Shown: positions 31,997 to 44,540 of the stretch, one piece after another
Numbering within the stretch: the first letter of the stretch is position 1
How the letters are laid out: each line of letters opens with the position of its first letter
Assembly (NCBI GenBank): GCA_015680685.1
Contig: MNCI01002041.1
Coordinates: 66,470-130,469, forward strand
Direction: 5' to 3'
Source: Gnetum montanum
Taxonomy: Eukaryota > Streptophyta > Gnetopsida > Gnetales > Gnetaceae
Length of the DNA: 64,000 bases
Made by a program: the position numbers and the translations under genes
Notes under the pieces: model-generated
Seen by the model: only the letters and a program-made list of their open reading frames with translations
Databases searched by the model: none
What the model was told of the DNA's origin: nothing

Positions 31997-34816
31997 ATGG
32001 CATCAAAGGGAAAGCATATGTAGGAAGCAGGACTATCCCAACCAAGGGAAAAACAACCAATAATGGGAAGGGGCTAGGAATAGGCCTAAGAAGAACTAGT
32101 GGCAACCCATGCAATGGGACCTCTTTGAGAGGTGCCTGAAGTAGAATCTATTCAGTAGATTCTTGAAGTAGAAGCAACCTTAGAACAATCACAACATGGT
32201 GAGGTACCAGGACACCATTAGGCCTTACGACATCCAATACTTAGTTCTCCAAGAATTGAATTTTGTGCCATTTTTGGTGCTTTCCCTAGTAGAGGTTAAG
32301 ACACAACTACAAACCTCTCCCATGTGGCAAACTATCACTTCAAGTGGGGAGTGGTACATGGGAGAGACATACCTCTTTTGGAATACCAAAAGGTTAGGCT
32401 CTATTGTAAAGATCAAGGACATCCAAGTGTCCTATTCAACAGAAGCAATTGCATAGGCACTTGGGTTGCCTAACATAAGAACACAATTGGTAGATTTGTT
32501 GACATAGGTTGACCCTAAAGCCAAGAAGGAGTGGACCCAACGGTGTTACAAGGTTGACTGTAAGGAGTTCAACATGCTTACACCAACAGAATGCATATAT
32601 TTCAAAATTGTGACCTATCACCTCAATCCAATGATGAAGCCTAGTATGGTGACTACTTTTTCTACTTGAGCATGCATCACTCTAAGTGGGAGATTTCTTG
32701 TAAACCTTTCACAACTGATCTATTTAGACACTAAAAAATTCTTCAAGGAAAATGAATGTGAAAGGAAAACCTTGCCCTTTTTGTGCCTCATTTGGAGACT
32801 TTGCAAAAGGGTAGGAATCATTTGCTATGCCAATGATACAATCTGGCATGCTCTTGTGGCTTCATGATTCAAAAGGATGAAAGAAAAGACACCTGCCACC
32901 ACCAAAGAAGAGGAGCAATAGTCACCACCTTCGCCAACCCCTCAAGAAATAATGCTTGAGGCTCATGTATCCATTGAGTGCTTATGCAAAATCTAAGAGT
33001 AGCTCTTGCATGAGCAGGAACAACGTGCATGAACAAGTGGTGGTGATCCATCTGCATATTGACTGGCAATGAGTCACCTTAATGAGGTGGCTTAAATAAT
33101 CAATTAGATGGAGAGAGGTGGGCTAATGTTCTCTACCTAGAAAATGTAGTTTCCTATGAGATCGAAATTATAGTGCTTGAGAGGTGATGGTGTCCTTATC
33201 GCAACACCATCTATTCCTAGAAATCTCTAGGAATGCCAATTCCTTTTCAGTGTACTTGGAGGAGGGCAAGGGGGCAACTGTACTAGTAATGCAGCACTAG
33301 GGGTAAGAGATGGTTGCTGAAGTAGTTGTTGACTGAGTTGCTAAAGTGCTTAATGCACTTATGGTGTTTATACCAAACATAGTTGCACTTCAAGATGTGT
33401 AGATTTTTGTAGGCATAGTCAGTAGAAGATTAAATGTAGGTCAACATAAATAATTGTTGGACTAACTAGTAGGGACCAGGCAACCGATCCTAGATATCTT
33501 TGATCTTTTGGATAACATCATTACAACCCAGTTGGAGCTACTAAAAGCAAGGGGCAAGTGCATAATTTTTGAGGGGAAATTTAAAATGGCTTAAGCACAA
33601 AACCAATACTTGGCCATGGAGATTGCCAAATTGCATGCCCACTTTACTAACCTCATGCTCCTCAACCCAGGAATAGCTAGAGATGAAACTTTCCAATAGC
33701 TTCAAGAACAATTTAGGAAGGTTGAGGAGGAAATAGTGATGACCATCTTCAACTAGTCTGTAGTAGAAGCAAAGACATATTTAGTTTAGAAGGACTTGGT
33801 TTAAATGCACTAGGAGAATGAATCACTGACCACAAAAAATCACTACCTACATAATGTTAATGTGCAACAATAACAAATGTAAGAATTTATCCATCAACAG
33901 CAAGAGTAGCTTGCCAAGGTGAACACTGAGTTAAGAAGTTTGACCAAAGAGAATTGAAATCTATCTATGGAGGAAGTCTAAGCCTTACACCAAACATTTT
34001 CCATCCAGATCATCGCTTGGAAAAATGAGGCTCTCAAGTTTGAAAGAGTAAAAAAATCACTACAAAGACCAAGTTGGCTTGTAGAAGTAGATCAATGAGA
34101 AACACATTCAATTGTCTAAGATAAAAGTCAATGAGATCCTCCAGCAACTCCAACATGGAAGAGAGGTGTGGTAGCCCATCATTGATGAGATTGATGCCTA
34201 CAACAAAGTAGAGATTCACCTAAAGGAGTTGTAGATAGAGGAAATGATAAAATACATGGAGTTGGCAAATCTTCATTATGCAAATCTAGCAATGTTGACT
34301 GCCAGACGATTATGGTTAGAATTAGAAAAACAAGTGGCGACTTTGTAATTGCTATATAAGGCCGAGTTTAAGCATCACAAAGACACCAATCAAAAGTTTG
34401 AGACAGTAAACACGGAACTTGAAGTTATTTTTGCATGATTCATAGACCAAAGATCTATTGCCAAGAACCTGGCCAAGAAAATGAATGATTACTAGGAGCT
34501 GAAAGATGTAGTCAGAGCATTTGACATTGAGTGAAAAAAATTTGCTGCTTGGTTTATCAATGTTAAGGAGATGTTCCCCATGATGTCCTATCTGTGGGAT
34601 ATCCCCATTCCAGCCCACATTGAAGATGCTATGTGGACTGTGAATGATCCTTGAAGCAAGGAAGAGAAAATGAAAGTATTGTTAGATGCTTTTCATCTAC
34701 CACCAGAAGTTGTGGCTGCAGCAGGATAGCCACAGTCACCTCAATTGCCATACATGCCTAAAGTTGGTGAAGGTCCCTTAGAACCTCAGGAGCCACCACC
34801 TCCTAAGATTGTCTAA
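31997..34816 (+). pseudogene. R6 accessory coiled-coil protein (pseudogene, about 940 codons)
   Basis: It starts MASKGKHM right after ACCACAA, which stands where R7 has the splice acceptor TTACAG. N-terminal domain: LQELNFVPFL and GEWYMGETYLFWNTK (32196-32400), then LPFLCLIWRLCKR and ICYANDTI near 32770-32850. A Gln/Pro-rich linker follows, then a long Lys/Glu/Gln-rich coiled coil (about 33500-34500). The tail is FAAWFINVKEMFP, YLWDIPIPAHI, ending in a Pro-rich PPPPKIV. No transmembrane helix. Stops are frequent. The role is unknown; position and conservation suggest an element-encoded regulatory or replication function. Confidence 0.68.
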
Positions 34817-35046
34817 TCTTCACCAATGTCTTCATGTCATCAGAGGATGTATTGTCAAAATTTTTGTAGAGCCATGTAATGGTGTTCAAATTTGTGTTAT
34901 AAATACCATAATTTTTGTAATTTGTTGATCCATACATTCAGGCACTTAGTTTTTGTGAAGTTAGTCTATTTTTTTTATTAAGAGTCAATCAATAATCCCA
35001 TACCTTCCCAGTTTTGAAAGAGAACTCGAGGACAAGTTTTCATTTA
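34817..35046 (+). other. R6 3' UTR
   Basis: 230 bp of AT-rich untranslated DNA. Its AATAATCCCATACCT segment is also present in R8 on the far side of the insertion there. Confidence 0.5.
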
Positions 35047-35058
35047 GTTATGGGGGTA
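35047..35058 (+). other. R6 3' polypurine tract
   Basis: GTTATGGGGGTA, directly before the 3' LTR start TGATGAG. Confidence 0.78.
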
Positions 35059-35965
35059 TGATGAGTCACAGTTAGTTGCATTGACTAGGCCTCATTGACT
35101 TGGCCTTGTTGACTGGACCCCATTGATGAGGCCCTATCAATGCATCATTTTATGAATTGACTAGGCCCCATCGACGTAGGGTTTGGTTTTACCTATAAAT
35201 ATGAGCTCATCAGTTGCATTTATAGCATGTCTTGTTATAGTAGTAGTAGAGCTCTTGCAGTTTTCTGATTTGAGAGTTAGAATATTTTCCTGAGTGCCTA
35301 CAACAAGAGTTATTGAGTGTACGTATCTTTATTTGAGCATGATAGTGTGTGCGGAAATAAAGATGAGCTTTCTGATAAACCTTGCAACATTTTGGATAGA
35401 TTAAATATTTCATTTATCCATTTCATGTTTTTAATTATTAATATTTTCTAGTAATTAAGCTAATTAAGATACCTAAGTGAGATAAGATAGATAGATTAAA
35501 TACATAAGTACGACCACTTTGAGCATAACATGTATTTGCTTGGTAATCCCAGTAGTGTTAATGCTTGGTGCACCCAGTAGCATAGTGCTTTGTAACCCAG
35601 CAGTGTATACATGGATTCAGGACATGTATAGAAAGTGGAAACAGATGCTTATGTTAGGATTAGTTAGAGATCAGTTAGTTAGTTAATTTAGATTAGTCAT
35701 TAAATTACTCTATCTCTCTCTCTCTCTTCAAGCACCCAAAAACATAAAAGATAAAATGATAAAAATGATATGCCTAGATTACTCTTAACCATACCATTAT
35801 GCTTCACAAGTGTAATTAGGAAGACAACGAATGACCTTAGGACAAGGTTCACTTCCTATAAGACTAGTGTACTAGAAACTGTAAAGTCTCTAGAATTTGA
35901 ATGGATCGCACGTGAACGCTTTGTGATTTGTATGGTTGGGCATAGGGGTACCTCATGACTCATCA
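35059..35965 (+). repeat. R6 3' LTR (907 bp)
   Basis: Same structure as the 5' LTR: repeats of TTGACTAGGCC type, TATA ACCTATAAATATG near 35193, AATAAAG near 35357, TC microsatellite 35711-35728, end GACTCATCA. ACTAT (35966-35970) follows. Confidence 0.85.
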
Positions 35966-36849
35966 ACTATAAAAAAAAAGAAAAAATTGTTTCAGTGGAT
36001 GAATGTATTGAATCAAGCTCATAAACTGAGGAAGATGTAAAGTATGCTAGTATGAACATCCTAAGAGATGTTGTCTAGTGATGGCACACTTGCAAGAATT
36101 AGGGGCATATGCAGTTAATCCAAGGTTTGTCAAAAAAACAAATGTCAAAATGGTTATCTTACCCTCAAGGTAACTATTGATAGACCTTCCAACTAGCTTA
36201 CTATCCAAGTGGAGCCTATCCACAACCACAAGAGCAATATCAACAACAATGGAAACAACCACAAGCATGGGCAATGCCACCACCAAGGTAGCAACATCCA
36301 TATTAGCAACCATACCCCTATGAATATAATGTGTAGCATCTGATATCTTCATGATGCGCATTAGTTCACACTTCTCAATATTATCCACTTGAGTACGATA
36401 GGCCTACAAATCCAAGGATGGATTCTAATACATATGTACATCAAACAACAGCTGGTCCATTAGGTTAACCTTCCAACCCTTTACTGCAAGTGCCACCACC
36501 TGCAATGCAAGGTGAGTTGCAACCATGACCACAACAAAAGAGTGTGATGAGGGCAATGAACATGCAAGAGGAAGTAATTATGAATGAACCCTAATCTAAG
36601 AAAGGACTATTCTTTCGAATGAGCCTAGAAAATGTTTAAAGGATGAGGACCCCATCTACTTCATTCTTAGCCATATTGACTCCTCCAAAAAATGCTAAGA
36701 TTCCATCATCTTCTAATGTAAACTTAATAGCTGTCATGTTAACTCAGACCATCGCACACTAGATAAAGGCAAGAGCACTTTTCCAAAAAAAAGAATAGAC
36801 CTAAGAAGTCCCTTGGTATACCTCCAAATAGCATGCCATAAGCCATGCA
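35966..36849 (+). pseudogene. R5 gag, second part, with linker (pseudogene)
   Basis: After the ACTAT duplication the R5 gag resumes with the zinc-knuckle region (decayed; HLQELGAYAVNPRF is readable near 36090-36130) and the Pro/Gln/Tyr linker (36180-36560). It runs into the segment before protease (MLTQTIAH.IKARALF, about 36735-36785). No intact Cys-His set remains. Confidence 0.65.
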
Positions 36850-37360
36850 AGGCTCTACTTGATTCTGGATCATGGATAAACCTAATATCATAAGAAATGT
36901 ATATGGCATGGAATCTTCTAACATTGAAGAAAAGTAACATTCGACTAGAGCTTGTAGACCAGTCAATCATAGTTTCACTAGGACAAGTGGATAATGTGAT
37001 CACTATCATTAGTGGCTATCCTACTAATTTCTTAGTCATTCATGTGGGGAAAGAAAAGGGAGAGTTTCCTATTATTATGAGTAGAGCTTGGCTTAGTAGT
37101 GTGGATGCTATGCTTGGAATTGGAGACTTGTCCTTGGAAATTTTTGAGGATGAAGCTAGAATCATTCAATGACATAGAGTTCTATGTATCACATATAGTG
37201 ATAATGGGTGCAATTACATGCAAAAAATATGGGCAATTAAACAAGAGAACAACATAGCATGAAAATGATGTGTCAAAGAAATATGTGTGTAGAAATGCAT
37301 GTATGTGGAAATCACTAAATAAGAAGGCACCTAGTGGCTAGTTACTGATGAAGAAATGGA
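36850..37360 (+). pseudogene. R5 protease (pseudogene)
   Basis: Active site LLDSGSWINLIS, with the DSG codons intact at 36861-36869. A 91-codon open stretch (36897-37172) follows with LTLKKSNIRLELVDQSIIV, YPTNFLVIHVGKEKGEFPII and MSRAWLSSVDAML. The later Cys-rich tail has stops. Confidence 0.75.
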
Positions 37361-38990
37361 ATAAAAAATATATATGAAACCAACAACTCAAATCATAAGT
37401 GCATATGTGGAAGAAATCAACAAGCTAAAATAGTTAAGAAGAAGGCATTCTTATCTACATTTAGGCCAAGAAGAAGAAATTGAATAAGGTTAGCTCAAGA
37501 TCTTAAAAAAATTGGAACCATAACTGTTGGAATTAAAGGCCCTACCGAAAACATTGGAATATTCTTTTCTAAACAACAAAAAGCTAATCATCATCAACAT
37601 CAACTTGGACAAAGAACAAAAGAAGAAATTTTTGGAATGGTTAATAAATGACCAACAACATTTTCCTGGTCTTATGATGAAATAACAAGCATTGATCCTC
37701 AAATTTTTCAACATTGGATATTCATAGACCTAGCTGTTAAGCCATGTCACCAACCATAGAGAAGGTTGAATCCTAAGCTTAAGGAAGTAGTAAAGCAAGA
37801 GTTAAAAAAATTACTAAAGGTAGGATTCATTTATCCCATTGTGGATAGCAAATGGGTTAGTCCTTTGGTAATTTTTCTAAAAAAGGCAGGCAAGTGGAGA
37901 GTGTGTATTAATTTTTAATTGTTGAACCTTGCAAAATTCAAGCATCATTTTTCTTTGTTGTTTGTTGATCAAGTCTTGGATACTATTTTAGGACACCAGT
38001 ACTATAGTTTTCTTGATGGATAGAATGGATATAACCAAATCCACATTGCACCAAAATACCAAGAGAAGATAATGTTCACGAGTTTATGGATAATGTTTGC
38101 TTAGAGAAAAATGCCTTTTGGTCTTTGTAATGCACTAGCTATCTTTCAAAGACTAGTATTCAACATCTTCCAAAACCAAATAGGTAATGATGTTTAGAGT
38201 TTTATGGATGAAAAGCACTGGACTGTTTACAATAGGTACTAAAAAGGTGTAGAGACAAATCTAAAACTTAACTAGTAGAAAAGCCATTTAGTGATCTAAG
38301 ATGGGATCGTGTTAGGACATAAAATTTCATAGAAGGGAATTGTAGTAGATCCTGAGAAGATCAGAGTCATACAGAACATTCCAAAGGTCACAAACTATCA
38401 AAGATGTTAGATCATGTTTGGGCCACATAAGATATTATAGAAGATTTATAGAAATTTCTCAAAAATCATAAAACTATTGGTAGATTTAACCAAGAAGGAT
38501 GCACAATTTTAGTGAATAGAATCATGTGAAGAGGCTTTTGAGACCTTAAAAGAGAAGTTAATCAAGACATTAATCCTCTGGGCTTTGGATTGATCTATGC
38601 TTTTTCATATCATGATAGATGCTTGAAATTATGCACTAGGTGTAGTACTAATGTAGCTAGATGATTAGAAAATGCAATATTACATACATTGTGCTAGTAG
38701 AAGCATCACAAAAGCATAGCTTAATTACACCACCACAGAAAAAGAGTTCATGGCAGTGGTGTATGCATTAGAAAAATTCAAGCACTATGTGCTTGGGTAC
38801 CCAATATTTGTCCATACAAATCAAAGTGCAATCTAATTTCTAATGAATAAACCAAGAGTAAGTTCCAAGGTGATCAAAAGGCTTGTCATTTTACAAGAAT
38901 TCTACATAATCATGATCGATAAGAAAAACATGAAAAATATAGTAGCAAATCACTTTTTGAAGTTAAGATGGGAATCAAAAGACTAAGAAG
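37361..38990 (+). pseudogene. R5 reverse transcriptase and RNase H (pseudogene)
   Basis: RT blocks PIVDSKWVSPLVIFLKKAGKW, HHFSLLFVDQVLD and MPFGLCNALAIFQ are readable. The catalytic box is FMDE (38211-38222) with a deletion right after it, so the second Asp and the following loop are gone. RNase H at about 38700-38850 shows LNYTTTEKEFMAVVYALEKF and VHTNQSAI. Many stops. Confidence 0.78.
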
Positions 38991-40290
38991 AACCATTGTC
39001 CAATCAATTTTTAGATGAAAATCTATTCAAAAGGCAATAATGGTTTTTGACTTAATAGAAGAACTAATTACATGACTTACTAAACTACACAAGAGCTTCC
39101 TGTTAAGTGGGGTAATAAATAGCGAGAATAGTTCCTTCATAAAGTCAAGAGATATATGGAGATAAATGGGAATCTTTACAAGATTTTTGTTGATGAGTTA
39201 GTATGATGGTATGTACTAGAATGTAATCAACACAAGATCCGACAAGATGCACATGAAGGACCATGTGATGGTCATTATGTGGGATGTAATATGACACTAA
39301 AATTGATGAAGGTAGGCTACTTCTAGCCTAACTTATTCTAGGACTTCCATAAGTTTACTCAATGTTGTGAAAGATGTTAGTGAGATGGAGCAATAATGGC
39401 TAGAAATGAAGGACCACAACAATGGATACAACCATTATAACCATTTGATATCTAGGGAATTAACTTCATGGGATCCATCATGCCAATGTCGAATGGAAAA
39501 GCTTACATCATAATGACCATAGATTATTACACAAAGTGGGTAGAGGCAACTACAGTTAAAGATCATACAACCAAAATAGCTATAAAATTTTTCTAACATG
39601 TGGTGAATAGATTTGAAGTATCAAGGATGTTGATCTCAGATAATGGAACTCATTTTGCCAGTGCTACTTTTAAGAAGCTCATGCAGTAGCTTTAGGTAAA
39701 CCATAAATTGACCACACCATATCATCCCTAAGTCTATGATCAGGTTGAAGTAACTAACTAGGAAATCACAAGAATATTAACTAGAATGGTTAGTAGATTT
39801 AGGAAGGATTAGAGCACCAAGCTAAATGATGCTCTATGGGCTTATAGAACCACATGGAAACTACCCATTGGATACTCATCCTATGATCTAGTGTACAGTA
39901 AATTACCTATGCTCCCAATTTAGGTAGAGCTCCAAACTCTAGCTGCTATTAGCAAACTAGACCTAAACTTGAGCTTGGGCCTGAAGGAATGACTCATGAA
40001 CTTTAATCTGTTAGAGGAAAATAGGGTAGTAGCACTCATGAGTAATGAGATCCATGAGAAGTACTCTAAGCATAGGCATTATGCATGAATACGTCAAGTG
40101 TTGGTACAACTAGGTGATAATGTCCTATACTACAATTTGAACCATGTCTAACAAAAGGCTAATTTTGAAACACTTTGGGAGGGGCCATGCATCGTCTAGA
40201 CAACTTATACATCTAGTGCCATGCACATTTACCATCCATGTAGTCCACATAAGTTCATCTTAGTAAACATCCAGTAGGTCAAACTCTATT
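38991..40290 (+). pseudogene. R5 integrase (pseudogene)
   Basis: HHCC region near 39245-39390 (DAHEGPCDGHYVGCN, then FTQCCERC with both Cys). DDE core: FDI.GINFMGSIMP, IDYYTKWVEATTVKDHT, ISDNGTHFASATF.KLMQ, HKLTTPYHP, then a Glu-containing helix (VEVTN.EITRILTRMV). C-terminal KANFETLWEGPCIV. This is the most readable integrase in the window despite its stops. Confidence 0.8.
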
Positions 40291-42296
40291 ATTAATATCC
40301 TAATTTAGTTAGGGATTCTACCTAGTCCATCAATCTATCCTCTACCTATTCAATTTTCTGGCTAACTAGTCTTGATCCTGATTATGGTGGTGTCCACTGT
40401 GACACATAGGTACATACTGAGTTTTTTATTTTTTATTAATTTTTCCTATTTTCTTGATATGTTTTCCTATACTTTTATACTTTTCAATTTCATACTAAGT
40501 TTCTATTCTTTGACATTTTTCACTTCTTTGCCAATTTCTCATTCTTACTACCTTTTCAATTGTGGAGATCTTTTAAAGTTTTTTTTCTATACATTGTCAT
40601 TACTTCAATTGTACAAATTTTTATTAATTTTCAATAAAATACATGGAATAAGGTAATATTTAGTCCCAATAAGGTGAATATTTCTCTATGTTATTAAGTC
40701 CTAAAGGATTGATTACCTATACAGTGAGATCATGACATCCATCCACCCATTCCACTAATAAGAGGTTCTTACCATGGCCATAATGATATTCTTCTCACAA
40801 TATAACTAAGAATAAACCTATGATCATTATGCCTAGATGGAAGCATGATAAACCAAGTGGGAATGAAAAGGGTGTGACATCAAGGGGACTTGTGGATTCT
40901 CTAAGATTACTATTGTAAGTTTTATCCTATTGTCAAATATGTATTATTCTCTTGAGTTCTAATAGAAAATGAAAGTAAGAGTACAATAAGTGCTACCCTA
41001 AACCCTAAACCCTAAACCCATGCTTGAAGGTAGTCCTTTGGTAAGGTTAATAGAATAAAATAAAATAAAAAGCTCATAATTAAATTTTTGGGGGTTCCAC
41101 TGGAAAGACATGTTACCCATGCTCGAAGGTAGGTAGATTCTCAAAAATCTAAAAATAAAAAGTGTGCTATTAATAAACTTCTTACTTGAATGGCATTGCC
41201 AAGTGGTAATACACCTTGCAATAGTGGTATTCTTATAGTTGTGAACCCTGGGGGATGAAACAATGCGATGTCACTAGAAAATGGTTTGAATCTTGGATAG
41301 AAAGGCTAATGATTACTTTAACCACAGATTACAAACAAGAATTCATTATGCCTATAGTAAGATACCTCATGTCCCAATTTCAATAATCCCTTTTACAGTC
41401 CATTTCATCTCACTGTATATTTAATCATAACTTTATGATCTTTTATAATGTATTGTTATTTTTCCAAATTGATGATACTCACATGTGCATTTTGCTAAAT
41501 AGGTGTGTCTTCCATTCAACTCCTTGAGTGCCTATGAACACTTTTAGGTGTGGTTATACAAGGGTACTAAAGAGCTAAAGGCTACTTTGGGAAGGACCCA
41601 TTTGTATGACTGTTGTATCTAATACTTGACAAGCAATTCCACATCATCTTGTGCCTTCTAGAATAATGAAGACTTAATGCACACTTCCCATATCATCCTA
41701 GAACCCATCTAAGAATTGAAAATCTTCAATCCATCTCATAATGACTCAATAAGCTTTTGTTACCTGAAATTTCTTCTTTAAGACTTTCAAAGATAAATTT
41801 CTCAATCTTGAGCATCATTTATGATTCATGATCCTTTGGATAGCCTCCATGTCTTTCAAATTATCCAATTAACTTATTTTTCCATTCAATTCTCAAAAAT
41901 TTAAAATTTTTCAGTAGTGACATCATAAATACAAGATATGAGGTCCTATGACATTGGAGCTATGGTGTCACACATATAAAAATAGTATATATATGTGCAG
42001 GAGCTAGAAAAATTTTCACTTCCTCATTTTGCAACAAGAGAAGTTTTTGAAGTTTTTCTTTGAGCTCTAACAATCTAACTTCCCAAAGCCATAACTTCCT
42101 CACTATAGCTTTGATTTGCAAAGTTCATGAATCTTGTTGATCCTGGAGCTCTCAACTTAGTTAGGGGGGTTAGTGTGTGAACATTTGAAAAATTTTAGCC
42201 AAAATTTTCTAATGCCCAAAATAGATTATTAAGGGTAAGTATAGAAGAATAATAAGAATATTACACCTAACTAACCAAATTTGAGCCAAAGTTATA
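40291..42296 (+). other. R5 post-pol noncoding region, internal promoter and intron donor
   Basis: T-rich tract (40420-40640) with AATAAA (40633-40638); block GACATCCATCCACCCATTC (from 40734); block ACATGTTACCCATGC (41108-41122) with a partial second copy near 41018; internal TATA ATATAAAAATAG (41974-41985); splice donor GGGTAAGTATAG (42231-42242). A deletion then joins this to the middle of the accessory gene at about 42297. Confidence 0.6.
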
Positions 42297-43719
42297 ACTG
42301 ATCATATCAAGAAATCCTTCAATGTCCATATTGTACAACCATTTGATATTTCTAGAGTAAGAGATGCTCAAATGCTTGCCGATACCTCAATGACTCCTAC
42401 CAAGCACAAATATGTGTTAGACAGACTACTATAGACAAGCTAGGTCATGCAAAATTTGTTTGATATCCCAAGTGATATCACTTTAGTGCAGTCCAATCTA
42501 ATTGTCACAAAGGGAAAGTTGGTCATCGCAGAAACTAGGGCTAAACATGCAAAACAAGAAGTGCAAGGTTATAGGAGAATTAGCAACTCTAAGAGTGGAG
42601 AGAAGAGACCATGCATAGTTCGTAGCACCAGACAAACTTGATCAATTTAGAATCCATCATGTGAGGTAGTTGACTTTTTATAACATGCAAATGGAGAAGG
42701 AGAAGGAGAAGGTAGTGTGGGATGCATATGTTGCTAAAGTGCAAACATATGCACATGCTAAAGCTCTCACAACCTTATAAGAGGAGAATCAAAAAATTGC
42801 TACTAACAACACCAAGTTGACTGATGTCGAGAAATAGAAAAATGTTCTTGAGAAAAGCATTCATAAAATATGAGAATTGTTAATTAGAGTTAACTAGGAC
42901 ATTAGTAGATTGGCCCAAGAAAGCAGGAACATATCAATTGAAGAAGTCCATGCAATATCCCAAAAATCTACACTCAAAATAAGCATGTGGGAAAATGAGG
43001 TTAAGAGACATGAATGAGTCAAGAATCATTTTAGAGATCAATTGGGCATGTATAAGAAAAGAAATAAAAAAGAAATCCAAATGGTGAAGGCCAAAATTAG
43101 TTTCATCTCTGTCCAAAATTCAAACTAGCAACCAATCTTAGATAATCTTGCCGATGTCCACCAGGTTGAGGTGAAAAATAAAGACTTGCAAATAGAGGAC
43201 TTGAAAGAATACATGAGGTTAGTAGATCTTTGATACATTAACTTTGCCATGTTAACAATAGGATGACCTCAAAATGGGCTCAAGTAGTAGGTAGTAGCCA
43301 TGTATGCCATGTACGAGGAGTTTATTGATAGAAAGGATGCATTACAGAAATTACACGTGGAAAAATTTAAGCTTGAAATTGGCAAGGCTAGCTACCAAGG
43401 ATAAAAAGATGTAGCAGTAAACCTAGTGCATCAGATAACATAGTACCAAGAACTAAGGAAGACAACCAAGGCTTTTGAAGAGGAAACAAAGTAGTTTGTG
43501 GTTTGGTACGTGAAGGCCAACAAAATGTTTTCACAACTATCATGCTCATGGGATTTACTCACTCCATCCAACATTGCTCAAAAAAAGTGGATGGTACATG
43601 ATCCAAGGACAAAGGAAGAAAATCTTCAAGTGCTCATGAATCACTATCAATTTTAGAAGCTTGATGACAAAGGGAAGACGTTGATGGAAGAGCCTCACCC
43701 AGAACATAAACTACATTGA
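42297..43719 (+). pseudogene. R5 accessory protein, C-terminal half (pseudogene)
   Basis: It starts mid-gene (homologous to R4 from about 16775). The coiled-coil half is open for several stretches (42447-42641 and others) and ends in the conserved tail FVVWYVKANKMF, CSWDLLTPSNIAQ, WMVHDPRTKEE and MEEPHPEHKLH, with stop TGA at 43717-43719. The N-terminal LPFPCLI domain and the start are deleted. Confidence 0.65.
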
Positions 43720-43865
43720 GCTACTCTAAGTTTTATTTTATTTTTTTTTGTTGTTATGAGATTGTGTCATTTTGTAAACACACTAATGTGACATTCATAA
43801 AGTCATGTAAATAGTCACTTGTATCAAGTCAAGTCTACCTCCTAATTTTATGATGAGTTGCAAAT

Positions 43866-44540
43866 TGGCCTTGAACCTACCACCTCCCAAGAAGAGCAAT
43901 ATACATTTGGAATTGATAAACTAATCAATCACTGACCCTTTGGGCTTAGTGGAGGACATTATAACTATAGTTTGAGGGTGATCCTATCCTACCAATTTTC
44001 TAGTGATCAAGATAGACAACTACAAAGGTGACTTCCCCATAATCATGGGATGTGCATGGTTAAGCATTGTTAATGAACGAATGGGCATTAAGGACCTCTC
44101 CTTGAAAATCTTCAAGCAGAATGAATTTAGATGACTTGAGAAGAAACAAGTTCCATGAATTATGTATAGTGATAATAGATGCAATTACGTGTAGAAAATT
44201 TGGTCCATTAAAAGTACATTCATTAAAGCATGCAGTTAGTGTGCACATGAAACCAATATCCAAAGGTGCTTGTATGCAACAACCAAAAAATAGGAGGGCA
44301 CTCAATGGTTGAAAGTTGACTTTGATAGTAGCACACTATGCATGGAACCTATTGAAAACTTGACATGTGCTTATGTCGAGGTCATGGATGAACTTAAGCA
44401 TGTTCATCACCAACTATCTGATGACAAAGTTGATGATATCTATTGGGAAGAGATGGAAATCCCTGATAATTTGAAGCTAAAGCCTCTCGAGTTAAAAAAT
44501 CTACTAATTGACATGGAGTATGCATTTTTTTAAAATGTCA
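43866..44540 (+). pseudogene. R7 protease, truncated, and linker (pseudogene)
   Basis: It begins after the active-site DSG region, at PPPKKSNIHLELI, and continues GLVEDIITIV, YPTNFLVIKIDNYKGDFPII and MGCAWLSIVNERM, then the Cys-rich tail and acidic linker (44309-44533: STLCMEPIENLTCAYVEV, HVHHQLSDDKVDDIYWEE). Since the active site is missing, this cannot be a working protease. Confidence 0.75.

Larger units (their letters stand above)
22947..35965 (+). mobile_element. R6: complete 13.0-kb Athila-like element with both LTRs
   Basis: 5' LTR 22947-23863, PBS 23865-23882, gag from 24016, protease, RT, RNase H, integrase to about 30115, purine motif 30182, noncoding region, internal promoter remnant, accessory gene 31997-34816, PPT 35047-35058 and 3' LTR 35059-35965. 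ACTAT duplications flank it. The two LTRs differ at roughly a fifth of positions in their first 300 bp by eye, so it is old. All genes are broken. It is the best reference for the family's full gene order. Confidence 0.88.
20584..43849 (+). mobile_element. R5: decayed Athila-like element, split by R6, 3' end lost
   Basis: 5' LTR 20584-21401, gag 21413-22946 and again from 35966, protease about 36850-37360, RT/RNase H about 37740-38990, integrase about 39060-40290, noncoding region to 42296, and the C-terminal half of the accessory gene to 43719. R6 occupies 22947-35970 with its duplication. The right end stops at 43849 within the 3' UTR, before any PPT or LTR, and joins R7. Confidence 0.78.

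Noticed and set aside
43850-43865. TGATGAGTTG as the start of an R7 5' LTR
   Set aside because: Only about 10 bases match an LTR start and protease sequence follows at once; at most a remnant of a deleted LTR.
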